From NCBI GenBank assembly GCA_040768665.1, contig JAXGMN010000027.1, positions 1-64,000 of the forward strand: 64,000 nucleotides of DNA, written 5' to 3'. Source of the DNA: JABWBD01 sp040768665 (lineage in GTDB: Bacteria > Planctomycetota > Planctomycetia > Pirellulales > Thermoguttaceae). The translations under genes were made by a program, and so were the position numbers. Below, one piece after another: positions 9,036 through 17,498 of the stretch (its first letter is position 1; every line of letters begins with the position of its first letter). The notes beneath the pieces are model-generated. The model was not told where the DNA came from, made no database searches, and saw nothing but the letters and a program-made list of their open reading frames with translations.

Positions 9036-9287
9036 ATGACCTGCAAGCATGAGTTTGCCCTAATTCTGGCGCAGCCCGAGCAGTCTGAAGAAGATGCGAA
9101 CAGGCTGTATGAGGCGGGTTGCGATGACGGCTCGATCTGCACCTCCGAAGGCGTCACTCGGATCGACTTTCACCGGGAAGCCGAATCGCTGGAGATAGCC
9201 ATACGCTCCGCAGTCGCCGACGTACGTCGGGCAGGCTTCCAAGTGGCTCGCATCGAAATCGACAGCCCTGCCTATTGCTCGCCCTAA
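9036..9287 (+). CDS. small acidic partner protein (putative antitoxin)
   Basis: An 83-residue protein from the ATG at 9036, with AGGA upstream. It contains FALILAQPEQSEEDANRLYE, AGCDDGSICTSEGVTRIDF and an EAESLEIAIRSAVADVRRAG helix. Proteins of this type, with an L/YEAGCDD motif and a following FDREA-like segment, are in my experience encoded directly after HicA-like proteins. It is acidic and lacks an obvious DNA-binding motif. The pairing suggests an antitoxin or immunity role; this is inference. Confidence 0.6.
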   Translation: MTCKHEFALILAQPEQSEEDANRLYEAGCDDGSICTSEGVTRIDFHREAESLEIAIRSAVADVRRAGFQVARIEIDSPAYCSP

Positions 9288-9331
9288 GCCGCGTCCTGTA
9301 AGGCGGGCGGCAGGTGAGAATTCACCCGCAA

Positions 9332-9381
9332 ATCAGCCCGGCTGCTCGGAAGCAGCCGGGCTGATGGCACTCGTGAGTGCC
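9332..9381. repeat. paired hairpins, AGCAGCCCGGCTGCT family (copy C1)
   Basis: Two adjacent perfect hairpins lie between convergent genes. The first (9332-9365) pairs ATCAGCCCGGCTGCT with its complement over a 4-base loop; the second (9366-9381) is GGCACTCGTGAGTGCC. The first arm recurs near 35.5, 43.8 and 55.6 kb, so this is a dispersed repeat that may double as a bidirectional transcription barrier. There is no T-run typical of a Rho-independent terminator. Confidence 0.7.
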
Positions 9382-9552
9382 ACACGCCTAAACTCCGAAT
9401 CCCGTGCCGCCGAATCCGGCGTGGTGGTCAGAGGGGAGTTGAAACAAGGACGGAGCTGGAATCCCCAGTTCGGCAGGGCCATTCCCCGGCCGTGGTGAAC
9501 GGTTACCGCTGTGCTGCAATGCAGGCGTGAATGCCGCGACGGGCAGGCGAAG

Positions 9553-11130
9553 CTACTCATCGCCTTCAACGACGACGCTTTTCTCCAACCGGGCGTCCGG
9601 TGAGACGCGAGGTTTCTTGCCGCTGGCAGTCGTAAGGCCGCGGACCTTGACCTTCCCGCACCATGTGTACGGGAAGGGGCGATCCGCCGGATCGAAGCTC
9701 TCGCCACGACCGGCCGCGCCATCGGGATCACTGAAGAGGTACATGCCCTGATAGTCTTTGGGGTGATTCGAGTCGTCGACGAAGAGTCCGTCGATGGTGA
9801 TCTCCCGAGGCATGAAGCACCGGTAGCCGAAGTCGTGCGTGCCGTCGTTGCGTACTGCAATCATCTGCGGAGTGCATGGTCTCCCGCCGGCCGGAATCCA
9901 GCGGGAATTGCGGATGACCACTTCACCTTCCCAGGTGCTTCCATAGTCGCTGCGGAAATTGATCAGAGCGCTGCCGTACAGGGTGGAATCCTCGACGGTG
10001 AGTAGGCCGCGGCCGATGGCGTTCAGTCCCATATAGCCGAGGGTGCAGCGGCGGATTGTATAGGTGCCGGAGACGCCCATGTGCGTGTCCATCCTGGAGA
10101 GCGTGCAGTCCTCCAGCAGGATGTTCTTGCAAAAGTTGGTTCCGATGACTCCCCACCGACTACGATCAAGAATGTCATCCATTCGGCAGTGGATCATGCG
10201 GAAATTCACCACGCTGTTCGCGCTATAGTCGTACGATCCCATGTTGACCGGCTTGCCCGCCGCACCGATGGTCGAATAGGTCTTGTGGGCGGTGGCGAAG
10301 CAGTTGCGGAGCGTGACATTGGCGCAGTTGCTGATGCTGAGGAAACCGGAATAGGGGTGGCCCACCTCGGTTTCCCCGACGACGTGGTGCGCAAGACCGT
10401 CGACTTCCGTGTTGGAACGCGTGATCTTGATGTTCCTGGCCCAGTAGTTGTAGCCGACTTCCTGCTTCATCCGATTCGCCGTGGTGGTGAAAACGCCGCC
10501 GCGCAGGACGAGCGGCTCTTCGTCGATCGGGCGGGCTTCCACACGGGTGACACGGTCGTAGTCCCAGTCGATGTCGCCCTCGACCGACCCGTCCCGACGG
10601 AGAATGAAGCAATCGTGCTGGGAAACCCCCGAGTTCTGATTGAGCCCTCGCCGGATGTAGCGTTTTGTCTTGCGGCTTGTCACCACCACGTGACAGTCGT
10701 GTTTGGGCCGAACGTCCAATTGCTTCTGATCTCGTGCGAGCCGGTCGATCTGCAATGGTTCGGGCTTAAGTAGCGAACGCACTTCGAAGAGCGACTTCCT
10801 GTGGTTGTCCACCTCGGTGTCGTCGATCGTGAAACGCGACGTGTTCCAGTCGGTGTCGGTGGCGATGGTCGCGGTGAGGGTCTGCCTGCCGAGATGGTAT
10901 GTCGCGTCGGGCCTGGCCTTGACGGGCCGTCCATGGGCATTGGCATACTCATGGGCTTTGCAGATCGCCGGCAGATCATCGTGAACGCCGTCGCCAACGG
11001 CGCCGAATGCCTCGTAGGTGACGAGTTGCTTCCCGGCCTGCCCCTCGAATCCTTCGGCTGCGACCGAGAGCAAAGCCGGCAGGGTCACGGCGATCAACAC
11101 AAATGGAATAGCTTTTTGCCTGAGAATCAT
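9553..11130 (-). CDS. secreted right-handed beta-helix protein (pectate lyase superfamily-like)
   Basis: A 525-residue protein with a signal peptide (MILRQKAIPFVLIAVTLPAL...). After it comes FGAVGDGVHDDLPAICKA, the usual opening of the pectate-lyase-3/GH28-like beta-helix superfamily. The rest is repeated short strands typical of parallel beta-helices (NVTLRNCFAT, NILLEDCTLS, YTIRRCTLG, VEDSTLYG). It probably binds or cleaves a polysaccharide outside the cytoplasm. No GH28 catalytic DD motif is evident, so it may be a lyase or a non-catalytic helix. It is monocistronic and lies convergent to the toxin-antitoxin-like pair. Confidence 0.78.
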   Translation of the reverse strand: MILRQKAIPFVLIAVTLPALLSVAAEGFEGQAGKQLVTYEAFGAVGDGVHDDLPAICKAHEYANAHGRPVKARPDATYHLGRQTLTATIATDTDWNTSRFTIDDTEVDNHRKSLFEVRSLLKPEPLQIDRLARDQKQLDVRPKHDCHVVVTSRKTKRYIRRGLNQNSGVSQHDCFILRRDGSVEGDIDWDYDRVTRVEARPIDEEPLVLRGGVFTTTANRMKQEVGYNYWARNIKITRSNTEVDGLAHHVVGETEVGHPYSGFLSISNCANVTLRNCFATAHKTYSTIGAAGKPVNMGSYDYSANSVVNFRMIHCRMDDILDRSRWGVIGTNFCKNILLEDCTLSRMDTHMGVSGTYTIRRCTLGYMGLNAIGRGLLTVEDSTLYGSALINFRSDYGSTWEGEVVIRNSRWIPAGGRPCTPQMIAVRNDGTHDFGYRCFMPREITIDGLFVDDSNHPKDYQGMYLFSDPDGAAGRGESFDPADRPFPYTWCGKVKVRGLTTASGKKPRVSPDARLEKSVVVEGDE

Positions 11131-11430
11131 GGAGATGTCTCGTTGTTGTACGTTTGGTGGTTTTGGGTCTGTGATCCGTGTCTTCGCTTGGCAGTCGATA
11201 AAGTCCTGTTTTGTCCGTCTTAACGGGGTCGGGCAAGAAACACTTTTTGAGGGGTCCCGGTGTTCCGCGCAGCCGCGACGCTGCGACTACACGAAGGCTC
11301 TTCGGGATATCGATCATAACCGCTTGCGCACCGTGATGCACGCGACGCGCAATTCGGGTGCGTCGCCGTGCCGGAAGAGGCCCCGTCCACCTGACTGAAC
11401 AGGAGACCTTCAGCGCCAGGCCGTTTTGGA
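11131..11430. other. 300 bp intergenic stretch with no gene seen
   Basis: This stretch separates the acyl carrier protein stop from the beta-helix gene start. It contains a short GC-rich inverted sequence near 11265-11290 but no convincing ORF, terminator or RNA gene. It should hold the promoter of the beta-helix gene, but I could not identify confident -35/-10 boxes. Confidence 0.4.
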
Positions 11431-11718
11431 TCAGGCTTCGTCGCCGGCGAGCAGTGTCAGGACGCCATCGACGATGTCGCCCACCCGGCGGACCTGATCG
11501 GCCTGTTCGTCGCTGATGGAGATATCGAAGTGGTCTTCGACCTCCATGGTGATTTCCACCCGGGTGAGGCTATCGCAGCCGAGGTCCTCTTCCAGCAGGT
11601 GCTCCTCGCGGATTCGCTCCCGGCGGGTTCCCACTTGCTCGGCCACGATCCGCGTGACGTCTTCCAGGACGGTTTCGCGCGTGAGGACGCGAGCGGCAAG
11701 GTCTTTGTTGACGGTCAT
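11431..11718 (-). CDS. acyl carrier protein-like protein
   Basis: A 95-residue acidic protein with the phosphopantetheine attachment motif DLGCDSLTRVEITMEVEDHF; the Ser in DSL would carry the prosthetic group. The following helix and FDISISDEQADQV match standard acyl carrier proteins. AAAGGAAA lies upstream of the ATG at 11718. It is an orphan: flanking genes are a beta-helix protein and gene remnants, not fatty-acid or polyketide enzymes. It is distinct from the 130-residue carrier protein in the 49 kb cluster. It could serve the housekeeping fatty acid synthase or a lost pathway. Confidence 0.85.
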   Translation of the reverse strand: MTVNKDLAARVLTRETVLEDVTRIVAEQVGTRRERIREEHLLEEDLGCDSLTRVEITMEVEDHFDISISDEQADQVRRVGDIVDGVLTLLAGDEA

Positions 11719-11784
11719 TAGAGATTTCCTTTCGAAGTGAGGGGCCGGGGCGGTGTTCGATTGGCTCGTATTGACTGGCTCCCG

Positions 11785-12206
11785 CTACTGATGAGGCGGT
11801 TTGGAAGAGAGTGGCTCGGCCCCGTCGAAATCGGCCCGATCGAGGTGTCGGCAGGTGTCGGCAGATGTCGTTGAACGACCCGTCGGCGCCGCGGAGGACG
11901 GGGAGGCTCGCGTCGATGCCGCAGAGTCGGACGACGCGCTGTGCTTCGGCGAGGTGCTGATCCACGCCGTCCTCCGCCCGGGTCCGGTTGACGGTGATCT
12001 CCTCGACGTCGAACACGTCGCCGTTGAACAGCCGAGTTGAAACACGTCGCTCTTGGGGGTGGATGAGCTTCGCCTCGAACACAGGCGACCAGATCCGGCG
12101 TGCGGTAATGACGCGGCATCCCCACACCGACGCTTTCCTTGACCACTTCGCGATCAACTTCAATCGCAACGCTCACTCGCGTGCCCGAGACCGCTTGGAT
12201 GTCCTG
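11785..12206 (-). pseudogene. frameshifted gene remnant of unknown family
   Basis: Coding-like sequence runs across two or three frames. One frame reads GTRVSVAIEVDREVVKESVG, the next VFEAKLIHPQERRVSTRLFN and GDVFDVEEITVNRTRAEDG, then GSFNDICRHL. Near 11850-11870 a tandem duplication of a 10-base unit (ACCTGCCGAC) throws the frame; removing one copy restores NDICRHLDRADFDGAEPL and a stop at 11785. A second shift lies near 12085. I do not recognise the family. It sits between the orphan acyl carrier protein and a duplicated gene fragment. Confidence 0.5.
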
Positions 12207-12311
12207 TCGTCGAGGTCGTAGCGATCTCCGTCGATCAGCCCGGCAGGCGGCCTTTCGCGAGGCTTGTCCCACCGGCTCGCCTGGCGCGCGGTGGCATCAA
12301 TGAGATTGAAC
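12207..12311. repeat. 105 bp duplicated fragment of the 13309-14964 gene
   Basis: This segment matches 13577-13681 over about 105 bases with only a handful of differences and no gaps. The second copy is inside the intact minus-strand gene at 13309-14964, encoding part of its C-terminal region (KPRERPPAGLIDGDRYDLDE). Here it is a dead fragment directly abutting the 3' end of the hipA remnant. The broken hip locus therefore lies between direct repeats. Confidence 0.8.
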
Positions 12312-12312
12312 A

Positions 12313-12790
12313 CTACCGGAGTAGCTCGGTGTTCTGCTGAACGATGTCGCGGTACTGGGCCTTCAGGTCATCGGGCAGAAACGAGGCTTCGATGAAGCGA
12401 AGCGATGGTTCCAGGCCGTCGATTTGTTCCTGAAGAAGCCTGGCCGCAGCGCGCTCAGGGATTTGGCTGTACCTGGCGAAGTCCAGCCAGATTTGCCTGC
12501 TGAGATTGCTTTTCTTACCGCAGATCGGCAAGGCCAGGTCCCGATCCGACGGAATCGGCAGACGAGTGCAGACCAGATCGTAAGCCGGAGAAAGCCGCCA
12601 TCGGCCCTCGGTCGTGCGAATGAGCGAGAAGTTCTTGAGGTGCTGGTCGCCGTTGGAGACCCACCAACTGAACAGAAGCACCTTGAACAGCTTACGAATT
12701 TCGATCAGAGGTTCGGTGGCATACTTCCGCAGGATGCGGACACAGAGTTCCCCGGAACCTTGATACTTGTCTCGAAATCGCCCCCTTCGC
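12313..12790 (-). pseudogene. hipA C-terminal remnant (truncated HipA-like kinase)
   Basis: About 158 codons encode the C-terminal lobe of a HipA-type Ser/Thr kinase: KYQGSGELCVRILRKYATEP, then VSNGDQHLKNFSLI, RLSPAYDLVCT and LALPICGKKSNLSR. The catalytic HipA region normally starts about 250 residues earlier; the N-terminal half and P-loop are absent. Upstream sequence switches directly into the hipB-like gene in another frame, so an internal deletion appears to have fused hipB to the 3' part of hipA. The product would not be an active toxin. Confidence 0.75.
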
Positions 12791-13013
12791 TGCGAGGTGC
12801 CTCCACCGGTCCGAGCATCATGCCGAACACCGCCAGCACCCGGTTGGCGGCATCCATGCGAAGCGTGACCTTGCCGCGCTCCAACTCCGAGACCAGACGA
12901 AGGCCGACCCCGGCCAGTTCGCCCAGTTGGCGTTGGGTGAGATGGTTTGCCCGTCGTCGTTGGCGAACCCACTCGCCGATCTTCGTGGAACTTGTGGCGG
13001 CAATGTCGTTCAC
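12705..13013 (-). CDS. HipB-like XRE-family transcriptional regulator
   Basis: A helix-turn-helix protein of about 102 residues if started at the GTG at 13013 (an ATG at 13103 gives 132). TKIGEWVRQRRRANHLTQRQ followed by LGELAGVGLRLVSELERGK is a classic XRE/Cro HTH, and the tail RMDAANRVLAVFGMMLGPVE matches HipB antitoxins. The last ~23 residues run through hipA sequence in the wrong frame, so the natural C-terminus was lost when hipA was truncated. Two palindromes upstream look like its operators and argue for the downstream start. It may still bind DNA. Confidence 0.7.
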   Translation of the reverse strand: MNDIAATSSTKIGEWVRQRRRANHLTQRQLGELAGVGLRLVSELERGKVTLRMDAANRVLAVFGMMLGPVEAPRSEGGDFETSIKVPGNSVSASCGSMPPNL

Positions 13014-13053
13014 CGGAGCAATCAACCTGTTGGAGTGGTGCCGCAGCTTCGTT

Positions 13054-13125
13054 TTCCCGTTCGGGAACACCATGAAGTTTACATCGGCGTTCCAAGAGGT
13101 CAAGCCACTGTTGTCCCGAACGGGA
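13054..13125. promoter_or_regulatory. candidate HipB operators (two palindromes)
   Basis: TTCCCGTTCGGGAA at 13054-13067 and TCCCGAACGGGA at 13114-13125 are near-identical palindromes 60 bp apart, just upstream of the preferred hipB start. HipB-type repressors bind such paired inverted sites to autoregulate. Binding is inferred from position and symmetry. Confidence 0.55.
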
Positions 13126-13308
13126 ATACAGTATGGGCTCTTTCAAGCCTTGGACGCCGCAATAACCGTCGTGCCATGTTCCTGATCGGGATAACGGGCG
13201 GAGGAGAGCCCGCTCTTGTGACGACTGCGAGGGGTGCCGAGTGCACGTCGGCGGGGAGGCCGCTGAAAGGCGCGAGCGAACGAACAGCGGCTTGCGTGCA
13301 TGGTTCGG

Positions 13309-14964
13309 CTAATCGATCAACCGATGATATCTGCCCATCCAGTACGGCAGCAGAATGAAAACACCGTCACCGCGAGCCCGGCCGCCGTCGCCGTTGTCGA
13401 GCTGATACGGATCGGCGTTCCACCGCATTATCAGCCGCTCCGCGATCGGCAGCACCCGCTGGCCGGACGTGCGGCCGAACCGGTTGGCCACCAGATCGCC
13501 GACGTCCCGACGCCCGCTGTTCTCGATCCGCCAGGAGATCGTGTCGGCGGGCACCTCGCGGAACCACGCCAGACACTCGTCGAGGTCGTAGCGATCTCCG
13601 TCGATCAGCCCGGCAGGCGGCCGTTCGCGAGGCTTGTCCCAACGGCTCGCCTGGTGCGCGGCGGCATAGATGAAGTTGAACAGCGGCGACTGCTCCGGCC
13701 GTTCGATCTGCCACGAACGTTCGATGCTCCACAGGTAAAACTCGCGACGCTTGGGGTCCCGCTCGAGCCACACGAGCGGATAGTAGGCAAGAAACGCCAG
13801 CTCATCGTCGCTGTGGTTGATCTCGCTTTGGGGCCAGAGGATCTTCTGGCGAACCGTGTTCATCGCATAGGCGTGCGTGTCGATCAACTCGCGGGCGGCC
13901 TCCCGGTAGCGGGCGCTGCCGGTAATGTGCTCCGCCACCTTCAGGTGCGACAGGATCTCCAGCGAATTGAGCCCGCGTTCGATGATCCATTTCAGGTTGT
14001 GGTTGAGCTGCTCCGGGGCCCACACTCCCCAGGTCGTCGGCTTGCCGGACGGCCCGACAAGATAGAACCCGTGGTCGAGGATATGATCGGTAATGCGGGC
14101 GACCACGTGCCGGATCTTCTCCTTCTGCTCGGCCGTCGCGGCCACGTCGTAGTACACCGCGTAGGCAAAATAAAGTCCGTCGATCTCATCGCTGGACGTG
14201 TCGCCTTTCCACCACCAGCGGCCGTCCGGCGTCCGGTGCCACTCGCCGCCGTAGATCTCGGCCGGGTTCGGGCGGTCGCCCGGCACGATGCTTCGCGCCG
14301 GGAAGCCCGGGATCCCGGTCACCTTCTCAAGCTGCATCAGCAACTCGACCGACCGCCACGCGTTCTCCCGCGCTTCGGGATCACCGGTCGCCCCGTAGCG
14401 AAACGCCTCCGCGGCGACATACAAACTGGTCCACAACCCGTCGTTGTCGCTGCTGTGCTGCTCGTATCCGGCTTCGAGCGTTCCCGGCTGATTGAGCTGG
14501 ATATTGCAGATCATCCCCAGCCGGACATGATGCTTCCGGAGCATTTCGTGGATCGCGGCCATTTTTTGCTCGAGTGTCCAGAGCCGTTTGGCCAGCCGGC
14601 AGGTGCCCGCCTGGGTATTTACCCAAACGGTGCCGTCGGCCGCAACGCTCAGGTCGAGCACATGATCGCTCGGGAGCCAACGGCGCGAATGGAACAGCCG
14701 CCAGTGTTTCGCCCCGGGCGCCAGGCACATCAACCCGCCGCTGGAACCGGCCCAGACGGTTCCATCATCCAGCCTGACGGCGGCCGTGAAATCCTGGAAG
14801 GGCGCGATAGGGTGCCCTTCTTCAAGAGCGTCTAGCGATTCCGCCGAAAGACGCGTTCCCACGCAAGGCGGAAGGTTTTCGTTTCCGCGGTCTTCCCGCA
14901 CCCATTGGTCGAACGGTTCGCCGGGGGCGGCAAGCATCACGACGAGCGCAATCAGACTACACAT
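13309..14964 (-). CDS. secreted protein with N-terminal propeller-like repeat and alpha/alpha-type C-terminal region
   Basis: A 551-residue exported protein (short hydrophobic N-terminus MCSLIALVVMLAAPGEP). Residues ~60-130 carry FTAAVRLDDGTVWAGSSGGL and LSVAADGTVWVNTQAG, resembling two-component-regulator propeller blades. The remainder (~130-551) is helix-rich with aromatic/acidic motifs (GLWTSLYVAAEAFRYGATGD, WWWKGDTSSDEIDGLYFAY) that recall (alpha/alpha)6 barrel glycosidases. I cannot assign an enzyme family. It is on the same strand as the FG-GAP/DUF6807, M14 and heparinase genes and may belong with that polysaccharide-related group. A 105 bp part of it is duplicated at 12207-12311. Confidence 0.7.
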   Translation of the reverse strand: MCSLIALVVMLAAPGEPFDQWVREDRGNENLPPCVGTRLSAESLDALEEGHPIAPFQDFTAAVRLDDGTVWAGSSGGLMCLAPGAKHWRLFHSRRWLPSDHVLDLSVAADGTVWVNTQAGTCRLAKRLWTLEQKMAAIHEMLRKHHVRLGMICNIQLNQPGTLEAGYEQHSSDNDGLWTSLYVAAEAFRYGATGDPEARENAWRSVELLMQLEKVTGIPGFPARSIVPGDRPNPAEIYGGEWHRTPDGRWWWKGDTSSDEIDGLYFAYAVYYDVAATAEQKEKIRHVVARITDHILDHGFYLVGPSGKPTTWGVWAPEQLNHNLKWIIERGLNSLEILSHLKVAEHITGSARYREAARELIDTHAYAMNTVRQKILWPQSEINHSDDELAFLAYYPLVWLERDPKRREFYLWSIERSWQIERPEQSPLFNFIYAAAHQASRWDKPRERPPAGLIDGDRYDLDECLAWFREVPADTISWRIENSGRRDVGDLVANRFGRTSGQRVLPIAERLIMRWNADPYQLDNGDGGRARGDGVFILLPYWMGRYHRLID

Positions 14965-15094
14965 CGTTAAACCATCTCCAGATTTTGGAGTGCGCGTGGG
15001 TGAGTGAAAACGCGGTTATTTCATCGGCTTGCCCGGTTTCCGCATTTCTTCCTGATCGTCAAGCCGTTCGCGACGAGCGGTAGCCGGGGAACCT

Positions 15095-15202
15095 TGGGCT
15101 CCTGCCGCACGAGGCGGCAGGGGGCCTGTCATGATAATCGACGAAGTCGGGTAGCTGCCGAACCTTGTTCACCCGTGGGCCGAGCCCACGGGGGCCCTTA
15201 TG
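15095..15202. repeat. GC-rich hairpins in intergenic region
   Basis: Two strong hairpins lie between the minus-strand genes. CTCCTGCCGCACGAGGCGGCAGGG folds at about 15100-15123, and CCCGTGGGCCGAGCCCACGGG at about 15171-15191. Neither has a T-tract, so intrinsic termination is uncertain. They resemble dispersed repeats rather than gene-specific signals. Confidence 0.45.
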
Positions 15203-15229
15203 GTATAAATGAAACCCTCTTCTACCGCC

Positions 15230-17456
15230 TCACGTTCCCCGCCAATCCTCCGCCAGCTTCTCGAGCCGCTTCATCGGCGGCGCTCCGTCATGCACTACCA
15301 GCCGATACCGCAACCTCAACGGCTCGCCCTCCTTCATCTTCACCGATCCGGGAGCCACGATGCACGGATTGAGCATCGCAATCGCCTGCAAATTATGCCA
15401 CGCCGTGGGCGGGTTTTCCGGATGGTCGACGATCGCGATCCCGCAGGTCTTCCCGTTCTCGAGCGTTGCCGTGTAGTCGTACCACGGCTTCGCCGGCCAA
15501 TCCGTCTCGGGCTTGAGGTGATGCGGAGCAGGCCGATCGACCTTGCCGCTCGGATCCGTATAGTACGAGTCTTCCGTTTTCTGACACTTCGCGCACAGCC
15601 CTCCGAACGCCGTCTGTTTCAACACGACGTCGGCCTTCGGTGTAAGTCGAAAATCCAGATCGATCACGTACCCCGCCTCTTCCTCACGCGCCGTGATCGA
15701 CGTCGCTTCCTCGATCATGACGTCGTCCTCAACCATCCAGTCGTTGCGAACGGCGATCGTCGCCTCCTCCGGCGACGCCTTTTGCAGCTCGACGCTCCCG
15801 TTGCGGATCACTCGCCCCGTGGTCGGCGCCCATTCTCCCCATCCCCAAAAATCCGCCGGTTGGCGGCCTTCCATGGCATGCCACGTGAGAAAAACCCCGC
15901 GGTGGTGCGGATGATCGCTGGGGGCGAACTCCACGACCGACACACCCGCCGGCGTCTCGACCGGGTACAGGCAGCAGACGCTGTTCGCCGTCAGCTTCGT
16001 ATCGGCCGGCTTCTCGGTCATGTACCGGAAAACGACTCGCCCGTCCGGCGTCTTCAGCGTCATGCCGTATTCATCCCGCACGAGCGTGTAGGTCATCGTC
16101 TTGTCTTTCGCAGAAGTGGTGGCGGAAACCGTATTGTGCCAAGGCACCCAGGAAGGATACGTGTCTTCCTTAGGCAATCGGTGCTCGGGCTTCGCTTTCT
16201 GCGGCGGACCTTCGTTGTAGAAGACGTACAATCCTCCCTTGCCGGCCACCACGATATCCTGATCGCCGTCGGCATCCATGTCGGCGATATTCAGTTTCAT
16301 CCCCACCGCCGGCACGAAATTCGGCGGAGGATTTCGCCGCGTCTTATCGTCCTCCATCTTTGCCAGGTGATTGAACGCCAACGGATGGCGCCGCCACGGC
16401 CCGCCGTCGATCTCGTACCAGAAGGCGAACAGCGGTTCATAGCAGCTCACGTCCCGCCCATGATGCGCGAACAACCGCTTTCCGGTCACCAGGTCCGCCT
16501 TGCCGTCGCCGTCCAGGTCGCCCAGCGCCATCGTGTGGAACTGCCCGTAGTCGGTCTCGACCCAATGCTGCCGAAAGCTCCGCTTCCCGTCGCCGTCCTT
16601 CGACTGCTCGAGCCACGCCAGACCGTAGGTGTGGAGCGCTCGATGATGATATCGTTCAGCCCGTCGCCGTTCACGTCGTGGACGAGGATCAGGTGCGACG
16701 CGGCGGCGGAACCAAACGCGACCTCGAACTTGTAGTCGGCGTGGAAAGGCCACTGGCCGCTGCTTCCTCCCGGCCGGCTGTTCGTACCAGCCGACCGGCG
16801 TTACGATATCGCAGCGACCGTCGCCATTGATATCGCCCAGGCCGTTTCCATGGGTTTCGCCCTCGGTGCCCACGACGTGCTCGACCAGCCACGGTTCGCG
16901 ATCGATCGATTCGTACCAGGTCATCGCCTGCCCCGGCACGGGCTCAATGATTCGAGAGGATGTCCTGGTCCCCGTCTCCATCGATGTCGCCGTGGATCAC
17001 GCCCTCCATCGACTTGGCGGAATGGAAGCGAGTCGCCTTCCAGACTTTGCCGGCTCTTACCGCTTCCGGCCCCGGGTTCTGTACCAGAACGCCCCCTTCA
17101 TCCTCATCCACCCGGAGCTGACGATATCCATACGGCCGTCGCGGTTGACGTCCATCGCGAATTCGCTGTTGTTGTCCGTCTCCGGACCGTTCGTTTCCGC
17201 GCCCTCGCGGAAGTCGGCGTGCTTCGTCCACTCCGGGGCTTCGTACCAGTTCCGCCCCGCCGCGATGTCCAGATCGCCGTCGCCGTCCACGTCGAGCACC
17301 GACGCGCACTCGCTGAACGGCCCATACCAGTAGGTATGTTTCGGCGGATCGTGCAGGGCCATCGATCTTCACCGGCACGAACACCGGTTCGCCGCCGCGC
17401 GTAGTTCCCAGCATCGCGAACCCAACGACCAAAACAAGCGACGAAGTAAATCGCAT
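15230..17456 (-). pseudogene. frameshifted secreted FG-GAP/VCBS repeat plus DUF6807 (PmoA-like) protein
   Basis: Read across frames this is one ~740-codon gene. It starts at the ATG at 17456 with AAGGAG upstream and signal peptide MRFTSSLVLVVGFAMLG. Several FG-GAP calcium-binding repeats follow (VLDVDGDGDLDIAAG, DVNRDGRMDIVSSG, DIDGDGDQDILSNH, DINGDGRCDIVTPVGW, DLDGDGKADLVTG). Then comes a DUF6807 domain (EFAPSDHPHHRGVFLTWHAM) to 15230. The reading frame breaks near 17355, 17070, 16945, 16770 and 16640; the DUF6807 half is intact. Either the gene is decaying or this stretch has local sequence errors. In related bacteria such proteins are exported and associated with polysaccharide use. Confidence 0.75.
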
Positions 17457-17498
17457 GGGAAATCTCCTTGAACAAACTTGACTTGCGGCCGACGGACC

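Noticed and set aside
15230..17456. Programmed ribosomal frameshifting in the FG-GAP/DUF6807 gene
   Set aside because: Five separate frame changes are required and no slippery site with downstream structure is evident at each; decay or sequence error is simpler.
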